From Litorilituus sp. (GTDB lineage: Bacteria; Pseudomonadota; Gammaproteobacteria; Enterobacterales; Alteromonadaceae): 64,000 bases of DNA. A program made the translations under genes and the position numbers. Location of the stretch: positions 1-64,000 of the forward strand of contig JASMAS010000069.1 in assembly GCA_030754235.1 (NCBI GenBank). Direction: 5' to 3'. Shown here one piece after another: positions 9,084 through 17,799 of this stretch; position 1 is the first letter of the stretch; every line of letters begins with the position of its first letter. A model generated the notes under the pieces. The model worked only from the letters and a program-made list of their open reading frames with translations, was not told where the DNA came from and ran no database searches.

Positions 9084-10328
9084 ATGGAGCTATCAGCACT
9101 ACGCGGTTTACTGGGTATAGGCATATTATTAGCCATTGCAGTATTTCTTTCAAAAAATAGGCAAGCGATTAACTTTCGAACCGTTGCTTGGGCATTTGTT
9201 TTACAACTTTTTCTTGGTGCATTCGTACTTTACATTCCTTTTGGAAAAGATGTTTTAACATCTATTACCGGTGGTGTACAACAAGTTATTGATAGTGCCA
9301 AAGTTGGCATCAACTTTATCTTTGGTGGTCTTGGTACTGACGCTATGTTTTCAAATGGCGTTGGCTTTGTTTTTGCGATACGTGTTCTACCGGTTATTAT
9401 CTTTTTCTCATCATTAATAGCGGTTTTATATTATTTAGGTGTTATGCAATGGGTAGTCAAAATTATTGGTGGTGGCTTACAAAAATTACTAAAAACCTCG
9501 AAGCCTGAATCCTTATCAGCTACGGCAAATATTTTTGTTGGCCAAACAGAAGCACCATTGGTTATACGCCCCTACATTGCAGGTATGACACAGTCTGAGC
9601 TGTTTGCCATTATGGTAGGCGGTTTAGCCTCTGTTGCAGGCTCTATTTTAGCTGGTTATGCTGGCCTTGGTGTAGACTTAAAATATCTTATCGCCGCCTC
9701 TTTTATGGCAGCCCCCGGTGGCCTGTTAATGGCAAAAATTATTGTCCCTGAAATGGAACCTGAAAAACTTGCTCAAGAAGATCTTATTACTGATGATTCA
9801 GGCGAAAAGCCAAGTAATGTTATAGATGCTGCGGCATCAGGCGCGGCATCAGGCTTAAAATTAGCAGCCAACGTTGGCGCTATGTTACTTGCCTTTATTG
9901 CCCTGATTGCATTACTAAACACTTTAGTTGGTGGTATCGCCAGCTTACTTGGATTTGAGGGTATAACCATTGAGTGGTTACTCGGTTATGTATTTGCACC
10001 AATAGCTTATGTGATCGGTGTTCCCAGTGAAGAAATGTTTCACGCAGGGAGTTTTATTGGACAAAAAATAGTCGTCAATGAGTTTTTCGCCTATGTAAAC
10101 TTTGTCGAAATAAAAGACAGTTTATCGGTATCAACACAGGCTATTGTTACCTTCGCTTTATGTGGTTTTGCTAATTTATCTTCTATCGCCATTTTATTAG
10201 GTGGCATTGGCTCTATGGCGCCTAGCAGAAGACATGATATTGCTAAACTTGGCATGAAAGCTATGTTAGCAGCTACCTTAGCTAACTTAATGAGCGCGGC
10301 AATCGCCGGCGTATTCTTAGCCCTTTAA
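9084..10328 (+). CDS. nupC: Concentrative nucleoside transporter (CNT family)
   Basis: An inner-membrane cation/nucleoside symporter of 414 residues with many hydrophobic helices. CNT signature motifs are present: GQTEAP at 153-158, a [14 protein letters not shown] helix near 179-192, [10 protein letters not shown] around 313-322, and [10 protein letters not shown] just after. These line the nucleoside and cation sites in CNT structures. A GAGG ribosome site precedes the ATG. Its place between udk and deoC marks it as the inner-membrane step of this salvage region, after the outer-membrane receptor encoded at 4600-6900. Confidence 0.95.
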   Translation: MELSALRGLLGIGILLAIAVFLSKNRQAINFRTVAWAFVLQLFLGAFVLYIPFGKDVLTSITGGVQQVIDSAKVGINFIFGGLGTDAMFSNGVGFVFAIRVLPVIIFFSSLIAVLYYLGVMQWVVKIIGGGLQKLLKTSKPESLSATANIFVGQTEAPLVIRPYIAGMTQSELFAIMVGGLASVAGSILAGYAGLGVDLKYLIAASFMAAPGGLLMAKIIVPEMEPEKLAQEDLITDDSGEKPSNVIDAAASGAASGLKLAANVGAMLLAFIALIALLNTLVGGIASLLGFEGITIEWLLGYVFAPIAYVIGVPSEEMFHAGSFIGQKIVVNEFFAYVNFVEIKDSLSVSTQAIVTFALCGFANLSSIAILLGGIGSMAPSRRHDIAKLGMKAMLAATLANLMSAAIAGVFLAL

Positions 10329-10343
10329 TTTTTTGGTAAATTT

Positions 10344-11141
10344 ATGACTAACTCAACACAACCTTTATTAATGAAAACTGCACAACAAGCGTTAAGTTTT
10401 ATGGACTTAACTAGTTTAACCGATCAAGAAAGTAGTGAAGATATTATTTCATTATGTCAACAAGCAAAGTCGAGTGCTGGCAACACGGCAGCAATTTGCA
10501 TTTTTCCTCGTTTTATTCCTCTGGCCAAGAAAACGCTAGCCGAGCAAGGTACACCCGATATAAAAATCGCCACCGTAACTAATTTTCCACATGGTAACGA
10601 TGATATTGCCATTGCCATTGCTGAAACAAAAGCAGCTGTAGCCTATGGTGCTGACGAGGTTGATGTTGTATACCCATACAAGGCACTATTAGCCGGTAAT
10701 GTTAATGTGGGTTTAGAGCTTGTACAAGCCTGCAAACAAGTTTGTCCGAACAATGTTTTATTAAAAGTAATCATCGAAAGTGGGGAACTAAAAACAGCAG
10801 AATTAATTAAGTTAGCCAGTGAAACATCTATTCGCGCTGGTGCAGATTTCATTAAAACCTCTACAGGTAAAGTTAATGTTAATGCCACACCAGAAGCAGC
10901 TAAAGTAATGCTTAATGTAATTAACAACACCAACCCTGAAGTTGGGTTTAAAGCGGCTGGTGGTGTTAGAAACGCACAAGATGCCAAAGTGTATTTAGAC
11001 TTAGCCAGTAACATTTTTGGTGACCAATGGCTAAACCCTGCACATTTTAGATTTGGCGCCAGCAGTTTGTTAACCAATCTGTTAGCAACACTTAACAATG
11101 AAGACGCTCAAAGCGACTCAACAAACAGCACTCACTATTAA
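10344..11141 (+). CDS. deoC: Deoxyribose-phosphate aldolase
   Basis: Cleaves 2-deoxyribose 5-phosphate to glyceraldehyde 3-phosphate and acetaldehyde, the last step of deoxynucleoside catabolism. At 265 residues it matches the E. coli-type class I enzyme. The Schiff-base lysine is Lys171 in FIKTSTGK. The proton-relay Asp and Lys are visible in ADEVDVVY (near 103-110) and GFKAAGG (Lys203). It follows nupC by only 15 bp, and tdk starts 17 bp after it. No deoA lies between deoC and the other deo genes, unlike E. coli. Confidence 0.95.
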   Translation: MTNSTQPLLMKTAQQALSFMDLTSLTDQESSEDIISLCQQAKSSAGNTAAICIFPRFIPLAKKTLAEQGTPDIKIATVTNFPHGNDDIAIAIAETKAAVAYGADEVDVVYPYKALLAGNVNVGLELVQACKQVCPNNVLLKVIIESGELKTAELIKLASETSIRAGADFIKTSTGKVNVNATPEAAKVMLNVINNTNPEVGFKAAGGVRNAQDAKVYLDLASNIFGDQWLNPAHFRFGASSLLTNLLATLNNEDAQSDSTNSTHY

Positions 11142-11158
11142 TAATATACTAAAAAACT

Positions 11159-11740
11159 ATGGCACAACTTTATTTTTATTATTCGTCGATGAATGCTGGT
11201 AAATCGACGCATTTATTGCAATCTTCCTATAACTATAATGAGTGTGGGCTAAACACCTTACTCTACACTGCTAAAATTGATGATCGGTATGCAAAAGGTA
11301 AGGTATCTTCTCGATTAGGCATTCATGCTGATGCAAAGTTGTTTGATAATAATACTGATTTATTAACTGAAGTTAAACTATCACACAATACTAGCCGTAT
11401 TGCCTGTGTATTAATTGATGAAGCACAGTTTTTATCTAAAGCACAAGTAAAGCAATTAACAGACATTGTTGATGGTTTAAAAATTCCTGTCTTAGCCTAT
11501 GGCATACGTACAGACTTTTTAGGGCAAACTTTTAGTGGTAGCGCTGCTTTGCTTGCTTGGGCTGATAAATTAGTTGAACTAAAAACGATATGTCATTGTG
11601 GTCGTAAAGCAAACTTTGTTATTCGTCTAGATGAAAATGGTAAAGCGGCCACAGGTGGTGAACAAGTAGAAGTGGGTGGTAATGAACGTTATCAAGCGCT
11701 ATGTCGAGAACATTTTAAAAGCTATGTTCCACTAGCTTAA
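11159..11740 (+). CDS. tdk: Thymidine kinase, type II
   Basis: Phosphorylates thymidine to dTMP with ATP. The 193-residue protein has a P-loop SSMNAGKST near 9-17 and a catalytic Glu88 in LIDEAQF. It has a lasso domain held by a structural zinc: ligands Cys145 and Cys147 in CHCGRK, plus Cys182 and His185 in LCREH. The spacing CXC instead of the more common CXXC is a small deviation. It is the last gene of the udk-nupC-deoC-tdk group. No strong terminator was seen after it, only a weak interrupted hairpin before the convergent lysE-like gene. Confidence 0.95.
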   Translation: MAQLYFYYSSMNAGKSTHLLQSSYNYNECGLNTLLYTAKIDDRYAKGKVSSRLGIHADAKLFDNNTDLLTEVKLSHNTSRIACVLIDEAQFLSKAQVKQLTDIVDGLKIPVLAYGIRTDFLGQTFSGSAALLAWADKLVELKTICHCGRKANFVIRLDENGKAATGGEQVEVGGNERYQALCREHFKSYVPLA

Positions 11741-11786
11741 CTTTTACGTAATAAGAGTACAGTGCTTTGTTGCGTAAAAAGCTAAA

Positions 11787-12404
11787 TTAAAATAACGCTA
11801 ACCATACGCCAACAGCCAACATAATTGTGCCGGCAAACCTGTTCATTATGGCAACATTATTACCCTTAGATAGATAAACACTAAGGGTTTTTCCTCCTGC
11901 TGCATAAGCCATCATGGATATAAATTCGGTTATGACAATAACAACAAGTAAAATCAATAACTGAGGCGCAACATCTTGCTCAATATTGATAAATGGCGGC
12001 AGTAACGCAACCATAAAAGCCCAACCTTTCGGGTTTGATATTGCCGTTATTAGCCCTTGATTAAACAGAGTAACTCTATTTACAATTGATGTAGACTGAC
12101 CACTGATAGACAATTTACCTTTCGATCTAATCATCTGAATACCTAAATACACTAAGTAAGCACCACCTAAGTACTTAACAGCCATAAATACCTGTGGATA
12201 TTTAAGCATAATAGAAGCTACACCAATAACCGCTGAAATGGCAACAACAATAACACCAATCAGCTCTCCTGCCATCATCCACATAGTTTTACGCAAACCA
12301 ACTGACATACCCAGTGTTAAAGCCAAAGTCATGCACATGCCTGGCGTAATTGACACAAAAAAGAAAGTTGGAATAAATACAGCTAATGCTGTGGGGTCAA
12401 TCAT
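11787..12404 (-). CDS. LysE/RhtB-family amino-acid exporter
   Basis: A 205-residue protein with about six hydrophobic helices. It starts with FIPTFFFVSITPGMCMTLAL, the LysE family opening with its SITPGP-like motif (here SITPGM). NPKGWAFMVALLPPF in the centre is also typical. Members export amino acids or homoserine lactones from the cytosol; the substrate cannot be read from sequence. The Pro-to-Met change in the first motif is worth noting. It is convergent with tdk. The small gene at 12422-12682 lies 17 bp upstream on the same strand and may be cotranscribed. Confidence 0.88.
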   Translation of the reverse strand: MIDPTALAVFIPTFFFVSITPGMCMTLALTLGMSVGLRKTMWMMAGELIGVIVVAISAVIGVASIMLKYPQVFMAVKYLGGAYLVYLGIQMIRSKGKLSISGQSTSIVNRVTLFNQGLITAISNPKGWAFMVALLPPFINIEQDVAPQLLILLVVIVITEFISMMAYAAGGKTLSVYLSKGNNVAIMNRFAGTIMLAVGVWLALF

Positions 12405-12421
12405 TGTAATAAAGTCTTCAG

Positions 12422-12682
12422 CTATTTTAAAAGTTCATGCCCTTCGGGCAACTGCTTGGCAATCCATAGAGCAAGTTTGTGTTTCATATTAGGTTGTGTT
12501 TCATTGTCAATGGCCAGCGGTTGTATTAATTTATCGTTAATTAATAAGCGGTATAAACTTTCTACTTTATCTTTAGCTGAATTAGTAGCGGAAAAAGCAT
12601 TATAACCTCGATTTACTGCGTATTTTTCTCCGATAAGTAATGCTTTTTTTAAGAGTTCTGCTTCGTGTTTTAATTTTTTCAT
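12422..12682 (-). CDS. Small conserved protein, DUF5062-like
   Basis: An 86-residue soluble protein starting MKKLKHEAELLKKAL, with SAKDKVESLYRLLINDKLIQPL in the middle and MKHKLALWIAKQLP near the end. I recall this pattern from small proteins of Vibrio and Shewanella called DUF5062. The function is unknown. The frame also starts with TTG at 12688, but the ATG at 12682 matches the family start. There is no good ribosome site for either. It is upstream of and in line with the LysE-family gene. Confidence 0.65.
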   Translation of the reverse strand: MKKLKHEAELLKKALLIGEKYAVNRGYNAFSATNSAKDKVESLYRLLINDKLIQPLAIDNETQPNMKHKLALWIAKQLPEGHELLK

Positions 12683-12766
12683 GTTCAAATATAGGTTAAT
12701 TTAAATTAGCGTTACGATGCGATAAAAGCGAACACAAGTCAATTAGCTATTGCTATTATAAGTTGA

Positions 12767-13672
12767 TTATCTTCTCGCCCAAAACTTAACATCTTGCGCG
12801 GATAAAAATTGTTCTGCTTGATGGCCTTGCAGTAAAGCCATTGTCGCTAGAATGCCTGCTTGAATACATTGAGGGGCAACGACAGTAACAGATCTAGGTG
12901 CGTGAGTAATTGGCCACCCCGTCTTAGCATTAAGTACATGCCCATAGCGTTGACCACCGTTAAGTAAATAACGGCGTGAATCACCACTAGTCGCTAATGC
13001 ACCCGAGTATAGGGATACAATCATATCGGCAGATTTTTCATCACCAATGTCAACATCTGGGCGTTCAATGGCAACCTGCCAAGGCGTGTTGTTATGACGT
13101 GAGCCCGTTACCGCTATATCACCACCTAAATTGACTAACACGGGCTTTTGTGTTGTTTGCTTGGCTAACCGTATGGTGCGATCTACTGCATATTCTTTAC
13201 CAATACCACCAAAATCAATTTCCATATTTTTTTGTAAAGTAATAGATTGACGATTAAGGTTTATTTTGCGCCACCCCACTGACTTGAGTTGCTTTTTAAC
13301 GTCTGCTTGGTTAGGAATATTATCGCTAGCATCAAATGACCAAACTTTACGTAAGCAACCTGAACTAATATCAAATAGGCCATCACTTAGTTGATAACAT
13401 TGCTCGGCAAAATCAAGTAATAGATAGGTTTCTTCATCGATAGCAACCGTTTGTCCTGCATTGGTATTAATCATGCTGCAAACACTTTTTGGATCATAGC
13501 GATTATACTTACCTTCAATGCGCCAAACTTCTGTACAGATAACTTGGGCAAGAGCACCTACTAGCTTAGCATCTGTTGATTGCACAATAACTTCACAGGG
13601 GCTTGCCATAGCGTTAAAGCTAATACTATGGCTGTCTTTACATTGAGAGATAGTAAATTTTTTTGTGGTCAT
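12767..13672 (-). CDS. apbE: ApbE-like FAD:protein FMN transferase, atypical
   Basis: ApbE enzymes attach FMN to a Thr/Ser of exported redox proteins. The 301 residues include MASPCEV at 22-28 in place of the usual MGT motif, DGLFDISSG near 97-105, DFGGIGKEYAVD at 153-164, NLGGDIAV and SGDSRRY, and GHVLNAKTGWP at 244-254. Two points are odd. The metal-ligand Asp of the C-terminal DxxxT motif is Gly273 (with Thr277 kept). There is also no signal peptide or lipobox, and only 31 bp separate it from the upstream gene, so none is hidden. It is the last gene of the TlpA-DUF4266-DUF3570-ApbE cluster. No SGAT/DGAT-type target motif was noticed in its neighbours. Confidence 0.85.
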   Translation of the reverse strand: MTTKKFTISQCKDSHSISFNAMASPCEVIVQSTDAKLVGALAQVICTEVWRIEGKYNRYDPKSVCSMINTNAGQTVAIDEETYLLLDFAEQCYQLSDGLFDISSGCLRKVWSFDASDNIPNQADVKKQLKSVGWRKINLNRQSITLQKNMEIDFGGIGKEYAVDRTIRLAKQTTQKPVLVNLGGDIAVTGSRHNNTPWQVAIERPDVDIGDEKSADMIVSLYSGALATSGDSRRYLLNGGQRYGHVLNAKTGWPITHAPRSVTVVAPQCIQAGILATMALLQGHQAEQFLSAQDVKFWARR

Positions 13673-13703
13673 TGAGCTAAGTGTTTACAGATAAATAAAA
13701 TTA

Positions 13704-15014
13704 TTAGAAAGAGTAGGTTACTTGCCCGATAATAGCTTCAATTGTGGGATAAAGTTCCAAATCACTTAATACCCCTATCGACTCATAACCACCATCGGTA
13801 GGCGTTTGACGGTAATACTCAAGCCTAAAAGAGAGTTCATTCTTGCCATTAATTACAGCACCAAACTTCAACCCCACCGTATAAGCCATCATTTCGCCTA
13901 TACGATAGTCAGCACTGAGGTATTCAATACCATTGACATTGTCTTCTTGAATGAAAGGTCGATAAAACTCTGCAGCCGACTGCTGATAAAACCTGAAATG
14001 AGGCTGTAAAAAACTATCTTTTCCCCATATATCACCTAATGGTATTCTTAAACGGCTATCAATAGTATGTGAGATAATATCCCAATCATCCCACATGTAG
14101 CGGTAAGAGATATCAAGCACATTAGATTCAAAATGATACATGCTTTGTGCATATAAGCTTTGCTTTACTCTTGAGTCAGGTCGAGACTCATAAATATTAT
14201 CTTGCGTTAAACCGCTGCTATTAACAACACTGACTATTTTAAAGGGGTCGCTAAGATAACCTTCCACCATAGAATAAGAGTAATTTAGCTGCATTATCAT
14301 TCTACGATGAATAACTTGCGTAAAACCAAACAAAATATCAGTCGTCGTTTTAATTTCATCATTAGTTAGACGAGTTTGTGCAAAGTTAACATCCCAGCTT
14401 GGGGTGTCACTATCACCAATTAACATAGAAACAAGTGGCTTAGGAATACCACCTTCTGGTGCGAAGGTATCATAAAAATAGCTAAAACCAGTTGAGAATG
14501 TTGAATTTTTCCTATCAAAATCAATCGCTAAATTACTATTTACCCCTAAAGATAAATAATCGTATTCTTTGGACAAGTGACCACCAACACTTAAGGTATA
14601 ATTTGATGCTAAAGGCTTTGTCCACTGAGTATTTAATTGAACACGTGTATCTTTAAAAGTATCATCTAAAGGGGTATCCGCTTCGTTGGTGATATATTGA
14701 CCATTACCTGAGGGTCTAGTGAACGTTTGCACGTTTGGCTGAGCCACTGCACCATTAGCTGATGAACCAGTCAGTGTGTCAACAGTCAGTTTTAAATTTA
14801 AGATTTCTTCATCGTCAAACATTTTTTGTGCATTAATAATAGCTTCACCGGCACTCACTCTGTCAGCTTCACTATAAAAAAGAAAAGCACTGTCAAATTG
14901 CCAACTATCTTCTTCTGCCGTTTGAGCCTGAGTCGTATTGCTTGTTCCAAGTAAAGCTGCAGAGGCAACAGTTAACGCAGCCTTAATGTTTTTATTAGGT
15001 GTGCTCGACTTCAT
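13704..15014 (-). CDS. DUF3570 outer-membrane barrel-like protein
   Basis: A 436-residue exported protein. The N-terminal signal (KAALTVASAALLGTSNTTQA) is cleaved around residue 31, and alternating aromatic/polar strands ending in GQVTYSF suggest an outer-membrane beta-barrel. It matches the DUF3570 family as remembered, including the FLFYSEADRVSAGEAI opening that follows the signal. Function unknown. It follows the DUF4266 lipoprotein gene by 56 bp and precedes the ApbE-like gene by 31 bp. The conserved grouping suggests one envelope system with electron transfer or cofactor attachment. Confidence 0.82.
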   Translation of the reverse strand: MKSSTPNKNIKAALTVASAALLGTSNTTQAQTAEEDSWQFDSAFLFYSEADRVSAGEAIINAQKMFDDEEILNLKLTVDTLTGSSANGAVAQPNVQTFTRPSGNGQYITNEADTPLDDTFKDTRVQLNTQWTKPLASNYTLSVGGHLSKEYDYLSLGVNSNLAIDFDRKNSTFSTGFSYFYDTFAPEGGIPKPLVSMLIGDSDTPSWDVNFAQTRLTNDEIKTTTDILFGFTQVIHRRMIMQLNYSYSMVEGYLSDPFKIVSVVNSSGLTQDNIYESRPDSRVKQSLYAQSMYHFESNVLDISYRYMWDDWDIISHTIDSRLRIPLGDIWGKDSFLQPHFRFYQQSAAEFYRPFIQEDNVNGIEYLSADYRIGEMMAYTVGLKFGAVINGKNELSFRLEYYRQTPTDGGYESIGVLSDLELYPTIEAIIGQVTYSF

Positions 15015-15070
15015 CTTTGTACTCTAAACAATATAACTGAACTACTACTCGATAACATTTAGAGACCTCG

Positions 15071-15301
15071 TTAATTGCAGCCACACCCACCACCTCCAAA
15101 GCTTTTGCCACCGCTTGAGGCTTCTTTTGAAAAATAGATGTGGTCATCTAGTGCCGCATCTATAGGTGAGGCATTGAGGGCCATTTCTTTCTTCGCTAAC
15201 AAATCCCGCTGCCAAGGTTCTACACCAAGGTGTACACAACCACTAACACTTAATAAACAAAAAATAAAGAATACTATGTTACTTTTTTTAGTCAAATTCA
15301 T
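15071..15301 (-). CDS. DUF4266 small lipoprotein
   Basis: A 76-residue lipoprotein with a lipobox ending LSVSGC (Cys22). The DUF4266 signature is clear: EPWQRDLLAKKEMAL, HIYFSKEASSGG and a glycine-rich tail ending GGGGCGCN. The two cysteines of the CGC tail could be a redox pair or metal ligands, and the upstream gene encodes a periplasmic thioredoxin that might act on them; this is inference. The ATG follows the stop of the thioredoxin gene after one base, so the two are probably translationally coupled. Confidence 0.88.
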   Translation of the reverse strand: MNLTKKSNIVFFIFCLLSVSGCVHLGVEPWQRDLLAKKEMALNASPIDAALDDHIYFSKEASSGGKSFGGGGCGCN

Positions 15302-15302
15302 C

Positions 15303-15791
15303 TTATTTTCCTGTTAACAATAATTCTATTTCAGTTTGATATTGATTAATTTTTTTAGTGAAAAATCCTGTATGGGTATATTTAATTGCTCCATCTCGTC
15401 CAATTAACATACTGCTTGGCATGCCCTGAATAGCATAGTGTTTAGCAATTTTTCCTGTAGGATCATAAATCACACTGAATGCGGCGGGGTTATCTTTCAA
15501 AAATTGTTGAGCCAAATCATAATTAGCATCTAAATTAATACTGACCACTGTAAACCCCTGTGCAGCATATTTTGTTTGAATGGTATTCATCCAAGGGAAT
15601 GATTTTCGACATGGCACACACCAAGAAGCCCAAAAATCGAGATAAATCACCTTACCTTGAAACGCTTCTAGTGCTTCTTCTAATTGGTGGCGGCTATTCA
15701 CTTGTACATTAGCCAGCGAAGTATTACTTACACTACAACAAAATGTTAAAAGCAAAGATAAAGATAAACTTTTTAAATAACGATGAAACAA
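15303..15791 (-). CDS. TlpA/ResA-like periplasmic thioredoxin
   Basis: A 162-residue protein with a signal peptide (LKSLSLSLLLTFCCSVSNTSLA) and a thioredoxin fold carrying WCVPC (Cys58, Cys61). The cis-Pro loop GMPSSMLIGRDG follows. TlpA/ResA proteins reduce disulfides of exported proteins or haem-binding sites. The start is TTG with GGAAAG six to seven bases upstream; no in-frame ATG is better placed. It heads the cluster with DUF4266, DUF3570 and ApbE-like genes, diverging from asnB over a 258-bp region. Confidence 0.88.
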   Translation of the reverse strand: MFHRYLKSLSLSLLLTFCCSVSNTSLANVQVNSRHQLEEALEAFQGKVIYLDFWASWCVPCRKSFPWMNTIQTKYAAQGFTVVSINLDANYDLAQQFLKDNPAAFSVIYDPTGKIAKHYAIQGMPSSMLIGRDGAIKYTHTGFFTKKINQYQTEIELLLTGK

Positions 15792-15981
15792 AACAAACTT
15801 TCCATAGTAAAGGAGAAATTAATGCAATGACAGCATACCTTAGCTTTGTTTTCTTAAGGAATTCTTAACAAAGCGTTTTTACAGTCTAACACGAGCGTTA
15901 TGCCTAATTATAACTAATAAATTTTAAAAAATATTACATTATAGTTGATTTTTATATTAAAACTGGCAAAGTGTCATTAGC

Positions 15982-16005
15982 TAATTAGTGTCGTTGCACT
16001 AATTA
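15982..16005. promoter_or_regulatory. Inverted repeat upstream of asnB
   Basis: TAATTAGTG-TCGTTG-CACTAATTA is a perfect 9-bp inverted repeat ending 44 bp before the asnB start. It could be an operator or a leader hairpin. There is no T-run, so it is not a terminator. The regulator is unknown. Confidence 0.45.
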
Positions 16006-16049
16006 CACCCACAATTTGACTTACTATTAATTAAAGGAGTAGCGCTTCA

Positions 16050-17714
16050 ATGTGTTCGATCTTTGGTATATTAGATATAAAAACAAGTGCTGATGCACTT
16101 CGTCCAAAAGCTTTAGAATATTCTCGTCTGTTACGACACCGTGGTCCCGATTGGTCCGGTATATATAACAATGATAATGCCATTTTAGTGCATGAGCGCT
16201 TAGCCATCGTTGATACCGAACATGGTGCACAGCCATTATACAACGAAGATAAAACTAACGTACTTGCTGTTAATGGTGAAATATACAACCACAAAACATT
16301 AGAAAAAGAGCTAACGGTAGACTTTGATTTTCAAACCGCTTCAGATTGTGAGGTCATATTACCTCTATACAAAGAGCATGGCGTAGATTTTGTTGATAAA
16401 TTACAAGGTATGTTTGCCTTTATTCTTTACGATGCCACCAATAACTCTTACCTAATCGCTCGTGATCACATCGGTATTATTCCACTATATACTGGTTTTG
16501 ATGCTGACGGTAACTTCTATGTTTCCTCAGAAATGAAGGCATTGATGCCAATTTGTAAAACGGTTGAAGAATTTCCTCCTGGACATATTTTAGATAGCCG
16601 TGTTGGGGAATTACAAAAATATTATAAGCGTAACTGGCATCAATATGCGGCAGTCAAAAACAATACAACTAGCACAACAAAAATAAGAGAAGCTTTGGAA
16701 GAGTCTGTAAAAAGTCACTTAATGACAGATGTCCCTTACGGTGTTTTGTTATCAGGTGGTTTAGATTCATCTCTAATTTCTGCGATAACGCAAAAGTTTG
16801 CGGCTCGACGTATTGAAGAAAATGATTTAAGTGAAGCTTGGTGGCCAAAAGTACACTCTTTTGCCTGTGGTTTAGACGGCTCTCCAGATCTAGAGGCAGC
16901 ACAGACAGTGGCCGATAACATAGGTACCATTCATCATAGTGTGATCTTTACTGAGCAAGAAGGGATTGATGCACTAAAAGAAGTGATATATCACTTAGAA
17001 ACATATGATGTTACCACTATTCGTGCTTCAACGCCTATGTACTTAATGGCTCGAAAAATAAAAGCTATGGGTATAAAAATGGTGCTTTCTGGTGAAGGAG
17101 CTGATGAAATTTTTGGTGGTTACTTGTATTTCCATAAGGCGCCAAATGCACAAGAATTTCACGAAGAATTAAACCGCAAACTTGAACGTCTACACAAATT
17201 TGATTGTTTACGCGCCAACAAGTCGATGTCTGCATGGGGTATTGAAGCACGCGTACCTTTCTTAGATAAAAACTTTATGGACGTTGCGATGCGTATTAAC
17301 CCAGAAGATAAGATGTGTGGCAATGGAAAAATGGAAAAAGCAATCTTGCGTGAGTCTTTTGAAGGGTATTTACCTAATGAAATTTTATGGCGTCAAAAAG
17401 AGCAATTTTCAGACGGTGTTGGCTACTCATGGATTGATGGTTTAAAAGACTATGTTGAATCGCAAGTAACCGATCAACAACTTGAAAGTGCTGCTTATAA
17501 GTTTCCAGTAAATACACCTGACAGTAAAGAAGCTTACTTTTACCGTTGCGTATTTGAAGAGAAATACCCATTAGCAACAGCTGCCGATTGTGTAATTGGT
17601 GGTAAATCGGTTGCTTGTAGTACTCAAGAAGCACTTGCTTGGGATGAAAGTTTTAAAGACAACGCCGATCCATCAGGTCGCGCAGTGTTAAGTGTCCATA
17701 ACGAAAGTTACTAA
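16050..17714 (+). CDS. asnB: Asparagine synthase B, glutamine-hydrolysing
   Basis: Makes asparagine from aspartate, glutamine and ATP. The 554 residues equal the E. coli AsnB length. Cys2 is the glutaminase nucleophile. RHRGPD (29-34), Arg50 and AVNGEIYNH around Asn75 form the glutamine site. The synthetase domain has the pyrophosphate loop SGGLDS at 235-240 and a later LSGEGADEIFGGY. AAGGAG lies before the ATG. A strong bidirectional terminator follows at 17736-17771. It is monocistronic, with an inverted repeat in its upstream region. Confidence 0.96.
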   Translation: MCSIFGILDIKTSADALRPKALEYSRLLRHRGPDWSGIYNNDNAILVHERLAIVDTEHGAQPLYNEDKTNVLAVNGEIYNHKTLEKELTVDFDFQTASDCEVILPLYKEHGVDFVDKLQGMFAFILYDATNNSYLIARDHIGIIPLYTGFDADGNFYVSSEMKALMPICKTVEEFPPGHILDSRVGELQKYYKRNWHQYAAVKNNTTSTTKIREALEESVKSHLMTDVPYGVLLSGGLDSSLISAITQKFAARRIEENDLSEAWWPKVHSFACGLDGSPDLEAAQTVADNIGTIHHSVIFTEQEGIDALKEVIYHLETYDVTTIRASTPMYLMARKIKAMGIKMVLSGEGADEIFGGYLYFHKAPNAQEFHEELNRKLERLHKFDCLRANKSMSAWGIEARVPFLDKNFMDVAMRINPEDKMCGNGKMEKAILRESFEGYLPNEILWRQKEQFSDGVGYSWIDGLKDYVESQVTDQQLESAAYKFPVNTPDSKEAYFYRCVFEEKYPLATAADCVIGGKSVACSTQEALAWDESFKDNADPSGRAVLSVHNESY

Positions 17715-17735
17715 TTTTACCTTTTTTAGCCGAAT

Positions 17736-17771
17736 AAAAACGGGGAGTTACATCAGTAACTCCCCGTTTTT
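17736..17771. terminator. Bidirectional terminator between asnB and pyrD
   Basis: AAAACGGGGAGTTAC and GTAACTCCCCGTTTT form a 15-bp perfect stem with an ATCA loop and A/T runs on both sides. It serves the convergent genes asnB (+) and pyrD (-). Confidence 0.92.
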
Positions 17772-17799
17772 CATTAAAACTCTGGTATCTGTAGAAAGA

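Noticed and set aside
10643-11098. A 151-codon minus-strand frame opposite deoC
   Set aside because: Long antisense frame caused by deoC codon use. deoC is intact with its catalytic residues and no ribosome site serves the antisense frame.
11741-11781. Possible terminator between tdk and the LysE-family gene
   Set aside because: The stem CTTTTACG/CGTAAAAAG has a bulge, a 24-base loop and no T-run. Too weak to call.
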